A DNA stretch of 38,131 nucleotides from positions 1 through 38,131 of the forward strand of contig JASJQH010006925.1 in assembly GCA_040143965.1 (NCBI GenBank), given 5' to 3'. Below the pieces are notes generated by a model. The model was not told the DNA's origin, made no database searches, and saw nothing but the letters and a program-made list of their open reading frames with translations. This stretch comes from Basidiobolus ranarum (lineage: Eukaryota; Basidiobolomycota; Basidiobolomycetes; Basidiobolales). This document shows positions 1-11,515 of the stretch, in pieces (the stretch's first letter is position 1; each line of letters opens with the position of its first letter). The position numbers and the translations under genes were made by a program.

Positions 1-1455
1 ATCATCATCATCATCGTCCTCATCTGCATCCATATCAAACTCGCCTACTGAGAAATCTTGAGGATAGTCATCATCAAAGTCTTCGTCGCCGTTCTCATAG
101 TCCAAGGCTTTACCAGTGAACCAGTCGATAGCATTAGGGATAATCTTTTCTTTGAATTCTTCACCAAGTTCATAATCGGCATCCATTCTTTCACCAAACT
201 CTTCTTCATCAGTTTCGGAAATATCGTCAGGAATTTCAAGAGTTTCAAAGAAATGGAAGAAAGTCTCGGCGGGGACAGTACGCTTGACGACTCTGGTTTT
301 GTTGGAGCTCTTGTGGCGTTGCTTCTTTGTCTCTACGGTTACACTTAAGTCTTTGCCCTCCTTCCATTGAATTTTGGTACTACAAAGAACGATTAGCGAA
401 AGGTGCTACATTTTACGATGAAGAGATAATTTAAACCAACCCTTCAGAATGCTCGAATACCAATTCCCCATTCTCTGGAGATTGCTGGTAGTAGTAAGTT
501 TTGCTTAATACAGAGTTTTCGAAATACTCATTTTCTGAGAACTTGAAGTCAAGTTTGAATCCCTGGCGAAAGGATGAGGGTAAGTGATAGATAAATCAAG
601 AGAGGATCAACTTTCAAACCATTACCGGTTTACCATCCAAATAGGACAGACTAATGTCATCCAAATGTTTCAAAACCTTTTGGTCATTCTCAGTCAATAA
701 TTCGCTAATGTGGAAATGATTGTTCAACACGGTCAACCAAAATTCAGGAATTCCTTGTGCTTTTTCTTGCGAGGATTCTTCCTCAGTATTAGACAACAAT
801 TCTTCAGTCAACTCCTCGTCGATTTTTTTACCAGCTTCGATTTCCTCAAAAGCAGGTTGTACTTCTCCTACAATGATTTGACTGCGTTGTACGAAGAGTG
901 GTTTGCTTAATTGGTTGTATTTCTTCTCCAACTCCAAGATCTCCAAGTGGAATTGGGCTTCAAGAGACGAATATTTATTCTAATGAGGAAGAAAGTTAAT
1001 ATAGCAGAAATGGTCAGTAAGTTCTACGTCACTCACCTGAAGATTCTTGAGGGCAAAGATGCGCTCCTTAACCTCTAAAGGTAAGGCATTGAGGTTGGCA
1101 GATTCACCCATAAGTGAACCGATCTGTCCTTCCAATTCCTCCAAAAATTCATTGTTTCCTTCACCAAAGTTCGCAGTGATCTCCTCACTAAGATTTGACA
1201 AGCCTGGAGGTTTAGATGAGCTGATAGGGGAAGTAAAACTAGGAGTATTGTTAGGTGTGGGAGAAACGAAGTCGGTATTTCTACCATTTTTGATATCTAC
1301 ACCAGCTAAATAGAGAGAGGATGGTTAACAAAGTAATTCTAGATGGCGTGAAAAAAATTACTTCTTTATAGAAGAGAATCGCAAGAGGTGATAAGAACAC
1401 CATTGACGGGATATATTAAGGAAAGAAAGAAAATTGTACCTGGATGATTATTCAT
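1..1455 (-). CDS. NAP1: Nucleosome assembly protein 1 (C-terminus cut by window edge)
   Basis: Histone chaperone of the NAP family; it binds H2A-H2B and H3-H4 and shuttles histones between cytoplasm and nucleus. I read five exons on the minus strand: 1440-1455, 1037-1305, 620-979, 441-562 and 1-379, all with GT-AG borders and matching phases. They give 382 residues before the window ends. Family landmarks: a short variable N-terminus, the long dimerisation helix (LKNLQNKYSSLEAQFHLEI, crossing an intron), KKYNQLSKPLFVQR, the core KLDFKFSENEYFENSVLSKTYYY, then GTKIQWKEGKDL, KRTVPAETFFHFFET and the start of the acidic tail (a run of Asp at the edge). The family is usually 375-420 residues, so little is missing. 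Odd: the first coding exon holds only 16 nt, so the start at 1455 rests on the splice from HP to AGVDIK; ATG 1455 is the only ATG in that frame nearby. Confidence 0.93.
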
Positions 1456-1800
1456 TCCAATAGTAGTAATCTCACGTTGGTTGCGGTTAAAATGAGTAAG
1501 AAAAGGAAGGTAAAAAAATGAGAGTGAGCAGGGTTTTTTCACTAAGAATCGGTATTTTAAAACGCAACTGAAAGAAATTCTTTGAAATCGCATCCAGTCA
1601 ATTTCGATTAGATACCTATTTGATTGGTGTTCAACAATTGTACTCTGTCAAAAAAATTGGGTATGTGCTAAAGCGAAACGATTTGTACAGTAAAGCATTT
1701 GTATTGTATTGTATTGTATTATAGGGCCAGAGTATAGAAATGTCAAGTGAGAATGTATGCTATACACAAATTTATTTTGAACAAAAGAAACGTTTCTATA
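1456..1800. other. Spacer between NAP1 start and FET3 end
   Basis: This 345 nt stretch holds the NAP1 upstream region and the FET3 3' flank. Apart from a GTATT microsatellite I see no gene and no clear promoter element. Confidence 0.6.
1701..1720. repeat. (GTATT)4 microsatellite
   Basis: Four perfect copies of the pentamer GTATT in the spacer between NAP1 and FET3. Confidence 0.9.
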
Positions 1801-3726
1801 CTATAAATCAGATTCTTGACATTTTTGCTCTACACTGGGGTCTTCTTTAGAGAACCACACTAGGGTAGAGATGCCAATGATAGCAGATAAAATGCATCCT
1901 ACTAAAGCCCAAATTCCTTTAGCTGTGAATTTCCCGGGTAATGGGTTAGGTCCAGTGGGGTAGCCACTGAAGTCTAGCCCTTCATTTCCAACAGCATTTC
2001 CACTCGTTTTAATTCCTTGGGCAACGCAGTGATCAATTGATTGCTGAGGAATCTTCATACTAGCCTGCAATTGTAGTGGTGCCTCCACAATGGTAGCGAC
2101 CAATCCAGACTCTAGATGCCATTCGATGTGACAATGGAATGGCCAGATTCCTGGATTATCAGCTCTGAATCTGATAACTACATGACCCTGGGCAGGCACC
2201 TGTACTGTATCTCTACGAATCGGATTAGCTTGCTCTTTTACTGGATTTTTGACGCTATCGTATCCACCACCATTTTCAGCACTACGCGACATTACTTGAA
2301 ACTGATGTCCGTGTAGATGGAATGGATGGGCGTCAGCATCCCAGTTGTTAATTACCAATTCAATCATTTGATTGTGCTCAATAACATACGTATTGGTATG
2401 TTTACCATAAACTCGTGGATCGCTAGCCATGGCTCCCATGCTATAGGCGGTGAAGATAGAGGGTACACTTGGGAATAGATATGTTACGTTATTAAACATA
2501 CCACGATTAACCCCATTATCCAAGACATTAAAGAACACGTTAATTTCAATGCGATTGTCAGGAGGAGCCGAGGTAGCGGCGGTAATTGGAACCAAAGAGG
2601 TATCATCGAATTGCATGTCGGGCTGAGCGGAATCTGAGGGTATGTAAAGCGCGGCTTTAGGATCGTATATAATGGTTGCATTGATGTTTGGATTTAGATT
2701 AGGGTTCACCGCCGGGAACATGGATACGTCTACATCCGCATGCATAATGAAATTATTGGCAGTGGAATTTTTGGCGCGAACCAACACAGAATAGCGTTGG
2801 GCAGCAGTGATAGGTAGTGTTTGAACGGTTTTAGAGTTTAAATCCACTCCATCTGCTTCAATGATCTCCAAATCGTGACCATCAATATGGAAATTAAACA
2901 TCGAAAAAGCTGACATATTAATAATACGTAAGCGATAGACTTTTCCTGCTACGAAATTGAAGGTGGCGTTTTGAGACCCGTTTATCTCGCCAGCGTCTGG
3001 TACTGGCTCAGCTCCCGATGGATTGTAAATGCTCAGGTATTTCGACAAGAGTACATCATGTTGCTCATAATACCAGTCAGACAAGGCTACGATATATTCG
3101 GCATCATAAGTGTACTGCTCTTTCTGTGCATGCAATACAATAGGGGCTCTAAGACCGTCTACGTACTGGCCACGGAAATGACTATGAATCCAGTAAGTTC
3201 CATGCTGTTGGATCGGAATTCGGTAAGTGTAATTTCCACCAGGTGGGATTGGGCTAATATATAGTGTTAATGGGTTTAGTTTCCCAAGAGATCTGTATAT
3301 ATGACTTACCATTGCTGAAACATAGCAGCGCCGTCATAATAAGTTGTTCCATTTTGTAAGACTCCGTGCGCGTGCAGAGTGGTCCCAACATCCAGGGAGT
3401 TGTGCTAAAGAGCAGACTTGTTAGTATAACCTTAATAGAGTAGTGTGAATGAAGCACATACCACATTGATAACCAGATCGTCCCCTATAGTAGCCTCCAG
3501 ATGGGGAACTCTAAGAAAATAATTAGTTAGGTTTCAATGTTTACGTATGAAATTCAACCTACGGAAATTGCCCATTGACTCCAATGGCTCTTCGTGGATG
3601 ACCACCAGTTGGGTCAACATTATCCACGTAAGTAATATTCCAGTTGTAGACCTTGTCTGCTGCATGAACGTAGGCCCCCAACACCAGGCCAGAAAGTAGA
3701 AGCTTCTTGAGAGATTCCGTTATCAT
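1801..3726 (-). CDS. FET3: Fet3-type multicopper ferroxidase
   Basis: Cell-surface multicopper oxidase that oxidises Fe(II) to Fe(III) with O2 and passes the iron to the Ftr1 permease. Exons 3563-3726, 3462-3510, 3310-3404 and 1801-3253 give 586 residues. Residues 1-22 form a signal peptide (hydrophobic core LLLSGLVLGAYVHA). Copper ligand motifs in order: HAHG (82-85), WIHSH (124-128), HPFHLHGH (412-419) and HCHIEWHLESG (from 476). A single C-terminal membrane helix lies at about 549-569, followed by a short cytosolic tail, as in yeast Fet3 (636 residues). CPIPPG and GTYWIHSH are typical of the iron-oxidase branch rather than secreted laccases. The start is ATG 3726; frames further upstream lack an ATG. 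It is divergent from FTR1 across a shared promoter, which supports ferroxidase over laccase. Several N-glycosylation sequons are present. Confidence 0.94.
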
Positions 3727-3820
3727 GATTGTAAAGAAGTGATCCAAGCAAAAATGAAGGAACTGAAGAGAAAACTGGCAGATCAGTTGTACTTAAAGGT
3801 TTTTTAGATTTGAACCTCAA

Positions 3821-3829
3821 TTATCAGAT
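3821..3829 (-). promoter_or_regulatory. Full match to fungal iron-GATA site ATCTGATAA
   Basis: The minus strand reads ATCTGATAA, matching ATCWGATAA, the site of fungal iron-responsive GATA repressors, at about 95-103 nt upstream of the FET3 start codon. A match of this length can occur by chance: the same nonamer also lies inside the FET3 coding region at 2169-2177. The weight comes from the position and from the other sites in the same spacer. Confidence 0.5.
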
Positions 3830-4140
3830 TTCCCGTATATGGCATCGCTTTGTCTGGTGAAATTAAAGAGGTTTATGGATGAAATTGGAGTATATTTTAA
3901 TGAAGATCCTTTCGAGTCGTTTATGGGAGATGTACAAGAGGAATGAGGGGTTTTTGTTGTCGAATAGAGTGATTGCAAACGGAAAAGCCCGTAAGACAAT
4001 AATCAAACATCATAGTACTGTCACTTAAACCCAAGTTCTCGATTTATCCATACAAGAAACTTTGTACTACTGATTGACCACTGATTGTTAACCATAAACC
4101 ACTGATTATTATTGTCATGCACAAGCTCGATATAACTATC

Positions 4141-4727
4141 ATATCAGATCATCCTTGAACCATACCATTAGCTATAGCATCTCATTAGCAGCCTTATTCC
4201 CACAAACAAGGTAATTTTATAAAACAAGATTATTGCTAATCTGATCAGGTCAACTGACACCAACATAGGGGAGATAATGGGGCATTAGGCTAAATAGATT
4301 AGGGTGTATCTTCAAGAACTAGACTAAAACTCTTAAATTCAAGAGCTAGACTAAAACTCTTAAATTCAAGAGCAAAAATCCGCTTTTTCTCCCCACAAAT
4401 TTTCTTTAAAGTCCAGGTAACGCCTCTGAGTCACGATGGTTATATCCTTACTGTAACACGAATGTGCAGGATTGGTAGGAGGTAGCGCAACTTTTACTCC
4501 ATTTATCATTTACCGCTCCGTACGCAAGGCAGGTTGCGTAAGATCTAGACCTCAAGCGGTATAATGAACAGATGATATACAGACTAAATCAGTAAGGAGC
4601 TTGCGCTATTAAGGAATCCGTTAAGGAATCCTCTAAAGCTACGTGCTTGTTTATTCTTGCCGAAAACCTGATTCATTCGCGGTCTGAAAATAGCTCAATC
4701 TGATTGAAACCATGCGCCATCTGATAT
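4141..4727. promoter_or_regulatory. Four further ATCWGAT elements
   Basis: ATCAGAT at 4143-4149 and ATCTGAT at 4239-4245, 4698-4704 and 4719-4725. ATCWGAT is its own reverse complement class, so orientation is ambiguous. Those at 4141-4149 (minus strand) and 4719-4727 (plus strand) match eight of nine positions of ATCWGATAA. The last two sit about 210-240 nt upstream of the FTR1 start. Confidence 0.42.
4311..4373. repeat. 27 bp tandem repeat, 2.3 copies
   Basis: The unit starting TTCAAGAGCTAGACTAAAAC recurs with a 27 nt period at 4311, 4338 and 4365; the last copy is partial and the first has one mismatch. It lies in the FET3-FTR1 promoter. Confidence 0.9.
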
Positions 4728-4936
4728 GAGAGCTGCCCTGTGTAATTGCACATTTATTAGTAGTTATAATAAAATGTAATCTGGATAGGATACCTAATTG
4801 AAAGGTCAAAAAACATGAAAATACTTTCCTGCGATTTTTGTACATAAAACGAAGAGGTTGCCACCACACTTATCAAAGTCGAGATTTATCTTCTTTTGCT
4901 TTCAGCTTTCCTAGTCATATTTGCTATCTATTCCAA

Positions 4937-6078
4937 ATGGCCAAAGATCTATTCAGTATTCCGATATTCTTTGTTCTCTTTCGAGAAACAATTGAGGCTG
5001 CCATCATTGTCTCCGTCCTGCTTTCTTTCTTAGCTCAAGTATACCAGGACGATACCGTGTTATACCGTCGCTTGAAGAGGCAAGTGTGGCTTGGAACTCT
5101 TCTTGGTCTGCTAGTCAGTTTGGGTATTGGTGGTGCGTTTATTGCAGTATGGTACACTGTTGCTTCCAACCTATGGGCTAAAAGTGAAAAACTTTGGGAA
5201 GGATGCTTTTCATTGATAGCTGTCATCATGATTAGCGTAATGGGATTAGCCATGCTTAAAACGAGTAAGATGCAAGACAAGTGGAAGGTAAAGTTGGCCA
5301 ATTCCTTGAATGATACAGAAGCCAAGGGACTTCGAGCCAAATCACGGAAATACGCTTTATTCCTATTACCTTTCATCACCGTTCTGAGAGAAGGCCTTGA
5401 AGGTCTTGTGTTTATTAGTGGTATATCCATCAGCGAGCCTGTCAGTTCCATTCCCATTGCTGCCATATGCGGTATACTAGCGGGTTGCTTTGTCGGTTGG
5501 CTACTCTACAGGTGATTTTTTATCCATGTATACTCATCGACTCATCACACTAACTTTGAAATATTAGAGGAGGAAACATAGTGAAGTTCCAGTGGTTCTT
5601 TGTAACCTCAACTTGCATTTTATTTTTAGTAGCGGCAGGCCTGTTCGCTAGAGCTATCGGATTTTTTGAGGCTCATGCATGGGCCATCAGAACCAATGCT
5701 GCTGATGCTGAGGCTGATGAAGCAGGTGGAGTCACTTTCGACGTTCGTACAAACGTTTGGTAAGTTTCTCTATGAATTTCTTTTACTTGATTGAAGACTA
5801 AAGAAGATCATTTCAGGTATCTTGATTGTTGCAACCCTGAAAACCCCAACCAAGGTGGCTGGCAAATTTTCAACGCCATTCTGGGGTGGAACAATATCGC
5901 GTCCATTGGCACCATTCTTGGATACGTGCTATATTGGTTAGCGATTGCCGCTTACCTTGTCTTCCTCAAGACTTATCATGGCCGTAGAATCAGAAGAGCC
6001 GATCCAAGTAAGAAGACTGATATCAAGTATAAAAGTTTAGTGATTTCCAATCACGATGGGGAATCATCAAGGAGTTAA
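4937..6078 (+). CDS. FTR1: High-affinity iron permease Ftr1
   Basis: Plasma-membrane permease that takes up Fe(III) made by Fet3. Exons 4937-5511, 5568-5759 and 5817-6078 give 342 residues. The two iron-binding motifs of the OFeT family are visible: RETIE at 16-20 and REGLE at 151-155. About seven hydrophobic segments follow the usual order, with the conserved stretches GCFVGWLLYRGGN, spliced across intron 1, and NVWYLDCCNPENPNQGGW, across intron 2. The start at 4937 gives the family N-terminus MAKDLFSIPIFFVLFRE; the open frame runs upstream to about 4838, but that extension has no ATG and no resemblance to the family. The cytosolic tail is short and basic. Its pairing with divergent FET3 makes the assignment firm. 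Confidence 0.95.
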
Positions 6079-6870
6079 ATGAAACTACATTCAATTTTAA
6101 CATGTAAAATTTTTACCTTAAAAGATTTTTGTTTGGAAACTCAATGTTACATAAATTTTACCCAATAGTAGTGAATATACTCATATGGAAGTTTTTCCAC
6201 AAGCTCCACAATCATATTGCAACTAGCATATACGGGTCTTACCAGGTATAGAGCAGGTGTTCGCGTGACAATGGTGGAGTGTCATACAAGAACTAGTATT
6301 CGTCCGCACACTTTCCAACCATTACACAAACAACTCGCCCCAACTCATTTCTACATATTCATTCAATTAAGGTTGGCAGTTAGTAAGGTTGTTAGTTCAC
6401 ATTCTCGAAGCATACTCTACGTAGCTCTAGGCTTATACAATCTTCAAACTCATAAATACTGGTGATACAAAGCCACTTGGGAGTTATCAATAGTGTTAAG
6501 ATGAAACTATCCCGAGGCATTAAGATATACAGTATATACCGGAGAACCTCATTACTTGTCTTAATCCTGACGAACATGGATTTCGATCATCAGCTAATGG
6601 AAATAGAGAATATATACAAACCCTTTTGGGAAGTAACATAAATGGCGAGGGAATAAAGCTGGCGAATATTAGACATCATGACTCCGCATTGGAATCGTTC
6701 TGCAGTAACTCAAGTCGTAGGTATTCGAAGCAATTCTCATGAACTTCTAAAAGAGAGACTAATCGACTACTTATTCAGTACAAAAAGATTAAAGTTGAAC
6801 AATAGGTAGTTTATTGTGTACCAGTCACGTTTTAAAAGTTACTTTGAAAGTCTTGATATGGCTTTCAGAG
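6079..6870. other. Convergent 3' flanks of FTR1 and chitinase
   Basis: This 792 nt stretch lies between two converging genes. Short open frames exist on both strands but none resembles a known family or continues through splice sites. I see no repeat or RNA gene. Confidence 0.6.
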
Positions 6871-9502
6871 TTAGGGTGAGAAAGTAGCTTTGCTAATATC
6901 GGGGAAGGGGAATTTCTGCAATGAAGGAGCAGCGACCTTTCCACTGACATCGATAAACACTGACATGAATTGGGTTGCCTTAAATTCATCCTTATTTGCA
7001 ACAGCTGAAAGAACCACAGTACCCTTGTCTTGACCTTGGGTAGCACCGTTTACCTGAACAAGGGTGGAATTAAATGGGAAGGAGAGTTTCCATTGATCCG
7101 AAATAACACTGCCAGGTTTTTGTGAGGTGATCTTGATCTGTAAAAATTCCAAAGTAAGCCAATAGGTTTGATTCATATCTCTACTTAAAATGTACTTACT
7201 CCCATTTGGAATTGGTTAGATTCAAGTTTAAGGTTGCTAAAAGTAATCAAAAAGTTGCCAATGGCTCTGTGTATCAAGAAATCAGTTGGTTGAGTAGCTT
7301 TAATGTCCACTGCAGCTTCTGGAATACCACGGCGTAATCTTTTACGAAGAGTAGAACAAACACCCAAGTCAGTCCAGACATTCTGCGAGTTAGATCCGGG
7401 AGTGTCATTTTGGGTCCACCATTTCGCTTGCCAGAGGTGACCATTATAGCTAACCTTTTGAGCACCATTGTACGATGTACTTGCACTCCAGGCCGATACT
7501 CCAGCACAAGAACCGCCAGGAGTCTGTGTATTAGTGGGTGAAGTAGAAGTAGTTGTAGTCGAACTCTTCTGAGTAGTAGTAGGTGCTGTTGAGGTGGTCA
7601 CTGGAGGTTTGGATGTAGCTGTAGAAGTGGTTGAAGTAGCTGTGGTAATTACTGTGGTACCACCACCGTTTCCACTGCATCCACTAATTGCACTCCAATA
7701 ACCAGATGTGGCACCTGGTGCTTGACCCTGAGTGTACCAAAGAGCCTTCCATAAGTAGCCATCATATGAGACCACGGAGCCACCAGGATAGGAACTAGCT
7801 TGAGTCCAGGTTCCCGCAGAACTACATGCTGGAAGATTTGGCTTGACATTACAACCTCCACCGTTCTTCAAGAACTGAGTACATTTGGATGGGAATAATA
7901 TGATGAGTAAGGTAAATTAATCATGTAGATTGAAGTTGTTTGGCTACCTTTTTGGTTGCTTGACCATAGTTACTACCTCCAACGCTATTACCCCAGGCTT
8001 GTGAAGCATCCCAGAACATCACACCACCAAAACTACTGAAATTGGCTCTAGTTTGTTCGACCACGGTTTGTAGTTGATCGATTGAAATGTAGCTTAAGAT
8101 GCAAGGTTAGTAAGGTGACGTGAAGCCGTATGACATTATTTATCGTACCCTGATCCAGCAGCCTTGGGTGCAGCAGGAGCACCAATGTAAACTTTGACAT
8201 TAGGATTGGGGGAAATATGAGTAGCCCAGTAATCCCAAACACCAAAGTTCCACGCTTGGTAGTTATTGTAGTATTGCAGACCACCTATTCATCCGAGACA
8301 AGTTAGAATCAAAGCAAGCTCAAATAGAGTATGATTATTGAAGTTACATGGGTTATTATAGAATTGGACAAAGACTAGATCAAACCAGGCATTGTTCAAA
8401 GTGCTACTCAATTGACCATCTAAAGGTTGCATGGTAAAGAACGTTAGATTACGTCTGATTGATTGTCATATTTGACATACCCGGGTAAACGCATTGAGGC
8501 GCAGCGGCGATCAAATATTTTTTACTATTATCTTGCTGGTAGTATGAACGGAGTTGGTTGACGAATGCAACATAACCTGTGGGACCACCACCTTCAATAT
8601 CAAGATCAACTCCATCTAAAATGGCATCACCAAAGGGTCTTGTGTCAGACTTTCCACCTAGGAATAAGTTCCTACAAAATATTTGACCGTTAGGGCTAGT
8701 GTGAATATAATTTTGAGATAATTTGTTACTTACCAGACTTGTGTGGCGAAACCTTTGGCCTGCGTGTCGTCTTGGAATCCGTATGAACCACCAGCTCCTC
8801 CGAGAGAAAGAACAATAGATTTACCACGAGACTGGCAGAATTTAATGTCATCACCAATGCTTGGGCAATTGACCATATTGGTTCCGGGGAAGGTGGCATT
8901 ATCTTTCACATTACAAGTCTATGAACCGGTAAGTTAGAGAGAAAGCAAACTAAATCAATAAAAACTGAATCTCACATTCGCTAGATTTAACTCGGGAAAC
9001 CCGCCCTTTCCGAAATAAGTGTTTAAAAATGCTGTACAGAGGAGTAATTAGATTCTGTCAAGATCTGAAGTAGTACTTGGGAATGTTGCCACTTACAAAC
9101 TGGAATCACATCAGCTGTATCATCTTGACAGTAGTAAGCCAGATTTTTCTGCCAGCCACTCGAGTCACCACCACCACCACCGTAGCTATTTTGACCCCTG
9201 TGAATATCAATGATTACAAGGAAGTAGCGTATTTAGAATTGGTTGATAATGCTTCCGATCATAATCTAGATTTACCAATCTACATCATTAAAAAGTTAGT
9301 TCACGCTCTCAAGAATATCACTAAGAAATACGTACATGTCACAAGATTATTGTTGCAAGTAGCCTTTAGATGCATTAACAAAATATTTAGTTAATTCCTC
9401 ATGGTTCAAATTGCCAAATGAACTTACATCAAACGCCACAGAGGAGTCGATGGTCAACGAAGCAGCAGCCAATACAAGGAGAGTTTTTGCGCGAAGACCC
9501 AT
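6871..9502 (-). CDS. Secreted GH18 class III chitinase with two CBM5/12 modules
   Basis: Endochitinase-type enzyme hydrolysing chitin, probably in wall remodelling or nutrition. Eleven exons: 9428-9502, 9332-9363, 9097-9197, 8976-9031, 8734-8918, 8481-8671, 8348-8419, 8149-8284, 7948-8092, 7200-7874 and 6871-7137, giving 644 residues. Order: signal peptide 1-22 or so; GH18 domain about 26-330 with [11 protein letters not shown] and the catalytic DGVDLDIE (D169, D172, D174, E176); CBM5/12 at about 353-397; a Thr/Ser-rich linker at 398-453; a second CBM5/12 at 454-504; a dibasic stretch RKRLRR; then a C-terminal region of about 130 residues I do not recognise. Both CBMs show the aromatic pattern [13 protein letters not shown] / [13 protein letters not shown]. 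Odd: exon 2 is only 32 nt and codes TCTGQNSYG where the family usually has YWGQNSYG; the splice choice keeping the frame uses donor GTATTT. Confidence 0.93.
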
Positions 9503-10340
9503 GGTAGCTGAGGGAGTAGATTACTTTCTGAGGTTACAGTTCCTTGTGGAGAAGCTTAAATACTTTCTCGATGTACAGGCATTGAGTTTACGTAGGAACT
9601 TGGTCACCCGTTACTGGGACCATTGATCTCAAGTAATAATTTGTGACACTTTGCAAATGCTTTAATCTTTCCTTTTTAAGTTCATGATCGTCCGATATTA
9701 TATTGCTCAACAACTTGACATGTCATACTCTTTAGCCACGTTTGTGTAGGCAATGTGAACGCGAGCAGTGTTAACTCTTACGTAAATTGGCTTTCTATAA
9801 CAAATTGCCAAAAACATATTCCACCTCTAGTGCTAACCTTTATCGAATTGCAATACCTCGAAGGTGACGGTAAGGGAGTAAAATGATCAAACATGCCATT
9901 GTATTTTCAGCATGATAGGACGAGTGATCAGTCTTCAACTCGAATCTTTTCTTGGTTAGATGAGATGTAGTGTTCCCGGTGAACAGGAAAACTTCATTAG
10001 AGATCGCCTTAAATTGGATAAATTACCCCTCCTGGGAATTCAGTTTATCACGAGGACCAAATATCCGTATCAGCTATGACCCATCATAAAAAAGTCAAGT
10101 TGAATGGTTGACTCTCTAGTTAAATGAAGGTGTGGAGGTCACATATCCAAATTGCTTCATGGATTGCGTATTTTACCAGTAAACTTCTTCACTAATATTT
10201 GCAACAACCCTCACAATCTCATTTACTCCTAACATGGCAAGGTTCGGGAATATTTTATGGATAGTGTAGTTTTACTAATGGCTCGGAGAATCAATTCTTG
10301 CTATCCTGCAACAAATCCTTCAACAATGATAATGATATTT

Positions 10341-10358
10341 CCGACAATTCCGACAATT
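10341..10358. repeat. 9 bp tandem duplication
   Basis: CCGACAATT is repeated directly twice, followed by a third partial CCG. Confidence 0.85.
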
Positions 10359-10803
10359 CCGCCTTCTCCCCAGAAATTGGACATAATCAATCAATCGATT
10401 CGGTGAATTGGGAGAATTCGCGTGGCATAAATTAATCGATATGAATTATCACTACAAAATACTATTCAACATAAGCTATGCTATTGATTTTCACACTCTT
10501 GATTTTCACTACCCAAAACACCAATCAACATTAAACGGATTAAACTAATAAACTTAAATTTGGATATAAACAGCCAGATATTCATATCCTGGCATAGATT
10601 GATTTTTCGCGCAAGTATTACTTTCAAAAGAGCATGAACACTACTTCAAAGCAAGGAATTGACTATGTTAGCAAGAGAATTGTTGGACCGATCGAATTCA
10701 TAGGAGGCTTTAGATGGCCCGACCTAGCTCAACTCAAATTGGTGGATTGTTTCAAATGTTGCATCAAAACTCGATATTTTTCACAAACCCTTTGACGAGG
10801 CCC

Positions 10804-10840
10804 AAGTACTGATAAAATGGAAAAGTACTGATAAAATGGA
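10804..10840. repeat. 18 bp direct duplication, 19 nt period
   Basis: AAGTACTGATAAAATGGA occurs at 10804-10821 and again at 10823-10840, identical, one base apart. Confidence 0.9.
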
Positions 10841-10900
10841 AGGGTTGTGTAACTCTCTCACGGTAAGCTTTTATCAATATATGGAAGCATGAAGCTGGAG

Positions 10901-10928
10901 GCCCATCATTGACAGCCCATCATTGACA
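10901..10928. repeat. 14 bp perfect tandem duplication
   Basis: GCCCATCATTGACA is present twice without a gap. Confidence 0.9.
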
Positions 10929-11515
10929 TATGGGTTATATGCAGAATACGATTGAAGTACCAATTCATCTACTGAATATAGCCTAAATAGGAGAGTTACT
11001 ATTTACCAAGTAGATGCATCCAATGTTCAACGAGAGGTTAAACTAGAGAAGTCCACAATAGTGAAGTGGCTTACTGTGGTGATCTGGATTTATTCATCGT
11101 TCAACACTGTCTGTTACTAAACCAGAGATTCATTGCAGGTGCTCATCACAATCGATCTGTTCTGAACTATCTACCACTCAACAGAAATCATCAGAATGAT
11201 CGAAATGCGATGTTTTGTGCAATATTATTTGTTCGGAATAATCCAAGTTTGAACGATCGATAGATGCGCCCAATCACTTGACACGTTCGAATCAAGAGCC
11301 GAGAAACTCAAAGTAATCATCCAAAACAAGCTAATGCAGGCCGAGGTAAACCAATAAAATCATTAGGCAGATACTTCATCCACTTAAGGAATCATTCAAA
11401 ATGGTTTTAACGTTCGAATTAGGTGACGGTAGTCAAATTGTCATAAGATTTGTATACTTTACATCAAACTGACTCTGAATCGAGAGAGAAAAACTCCAGA
11501 CTGAAAATATTTCAT

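Larger units (their letters stand above)
3727..4936. promoter_or_regulatory. Bidirectional FET3-FTR1 intergenic region
   Basis: The 1.2 kb between the two divergent start codons must hold both promoters. No convincing coding frame is present. It contains five ATCWGAT heptamers (listed separately) and a 27 bp tandem repeat. In ascomycetes and basidiomycetes such divergent ferroxidase-permease promoters are repressed in high iron by GATA factors (SreA, Urbs1, Fep1 families); that the same holds here is inference. Confidence 0.75.

Noticed and set aside
2169-2177. ATCTGATAA inside the FET3 coding region
   Set aside because: It lies in coding sequence far from the promoter; kept only as a reminder of the chance rate of the motif.
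4838-4936. Upstream open-frame extension of FTR1
   Set aside because: No ATG in the extension and no resemblance to Ftr1; ATG 4937 gives the canonical N-terminus.
10634-10798. 54-codon ATG frame in the chitinase-CNT spacer
   Set aside because: No recognisable domain, no splice continuation and no conserved context; chance is likely.
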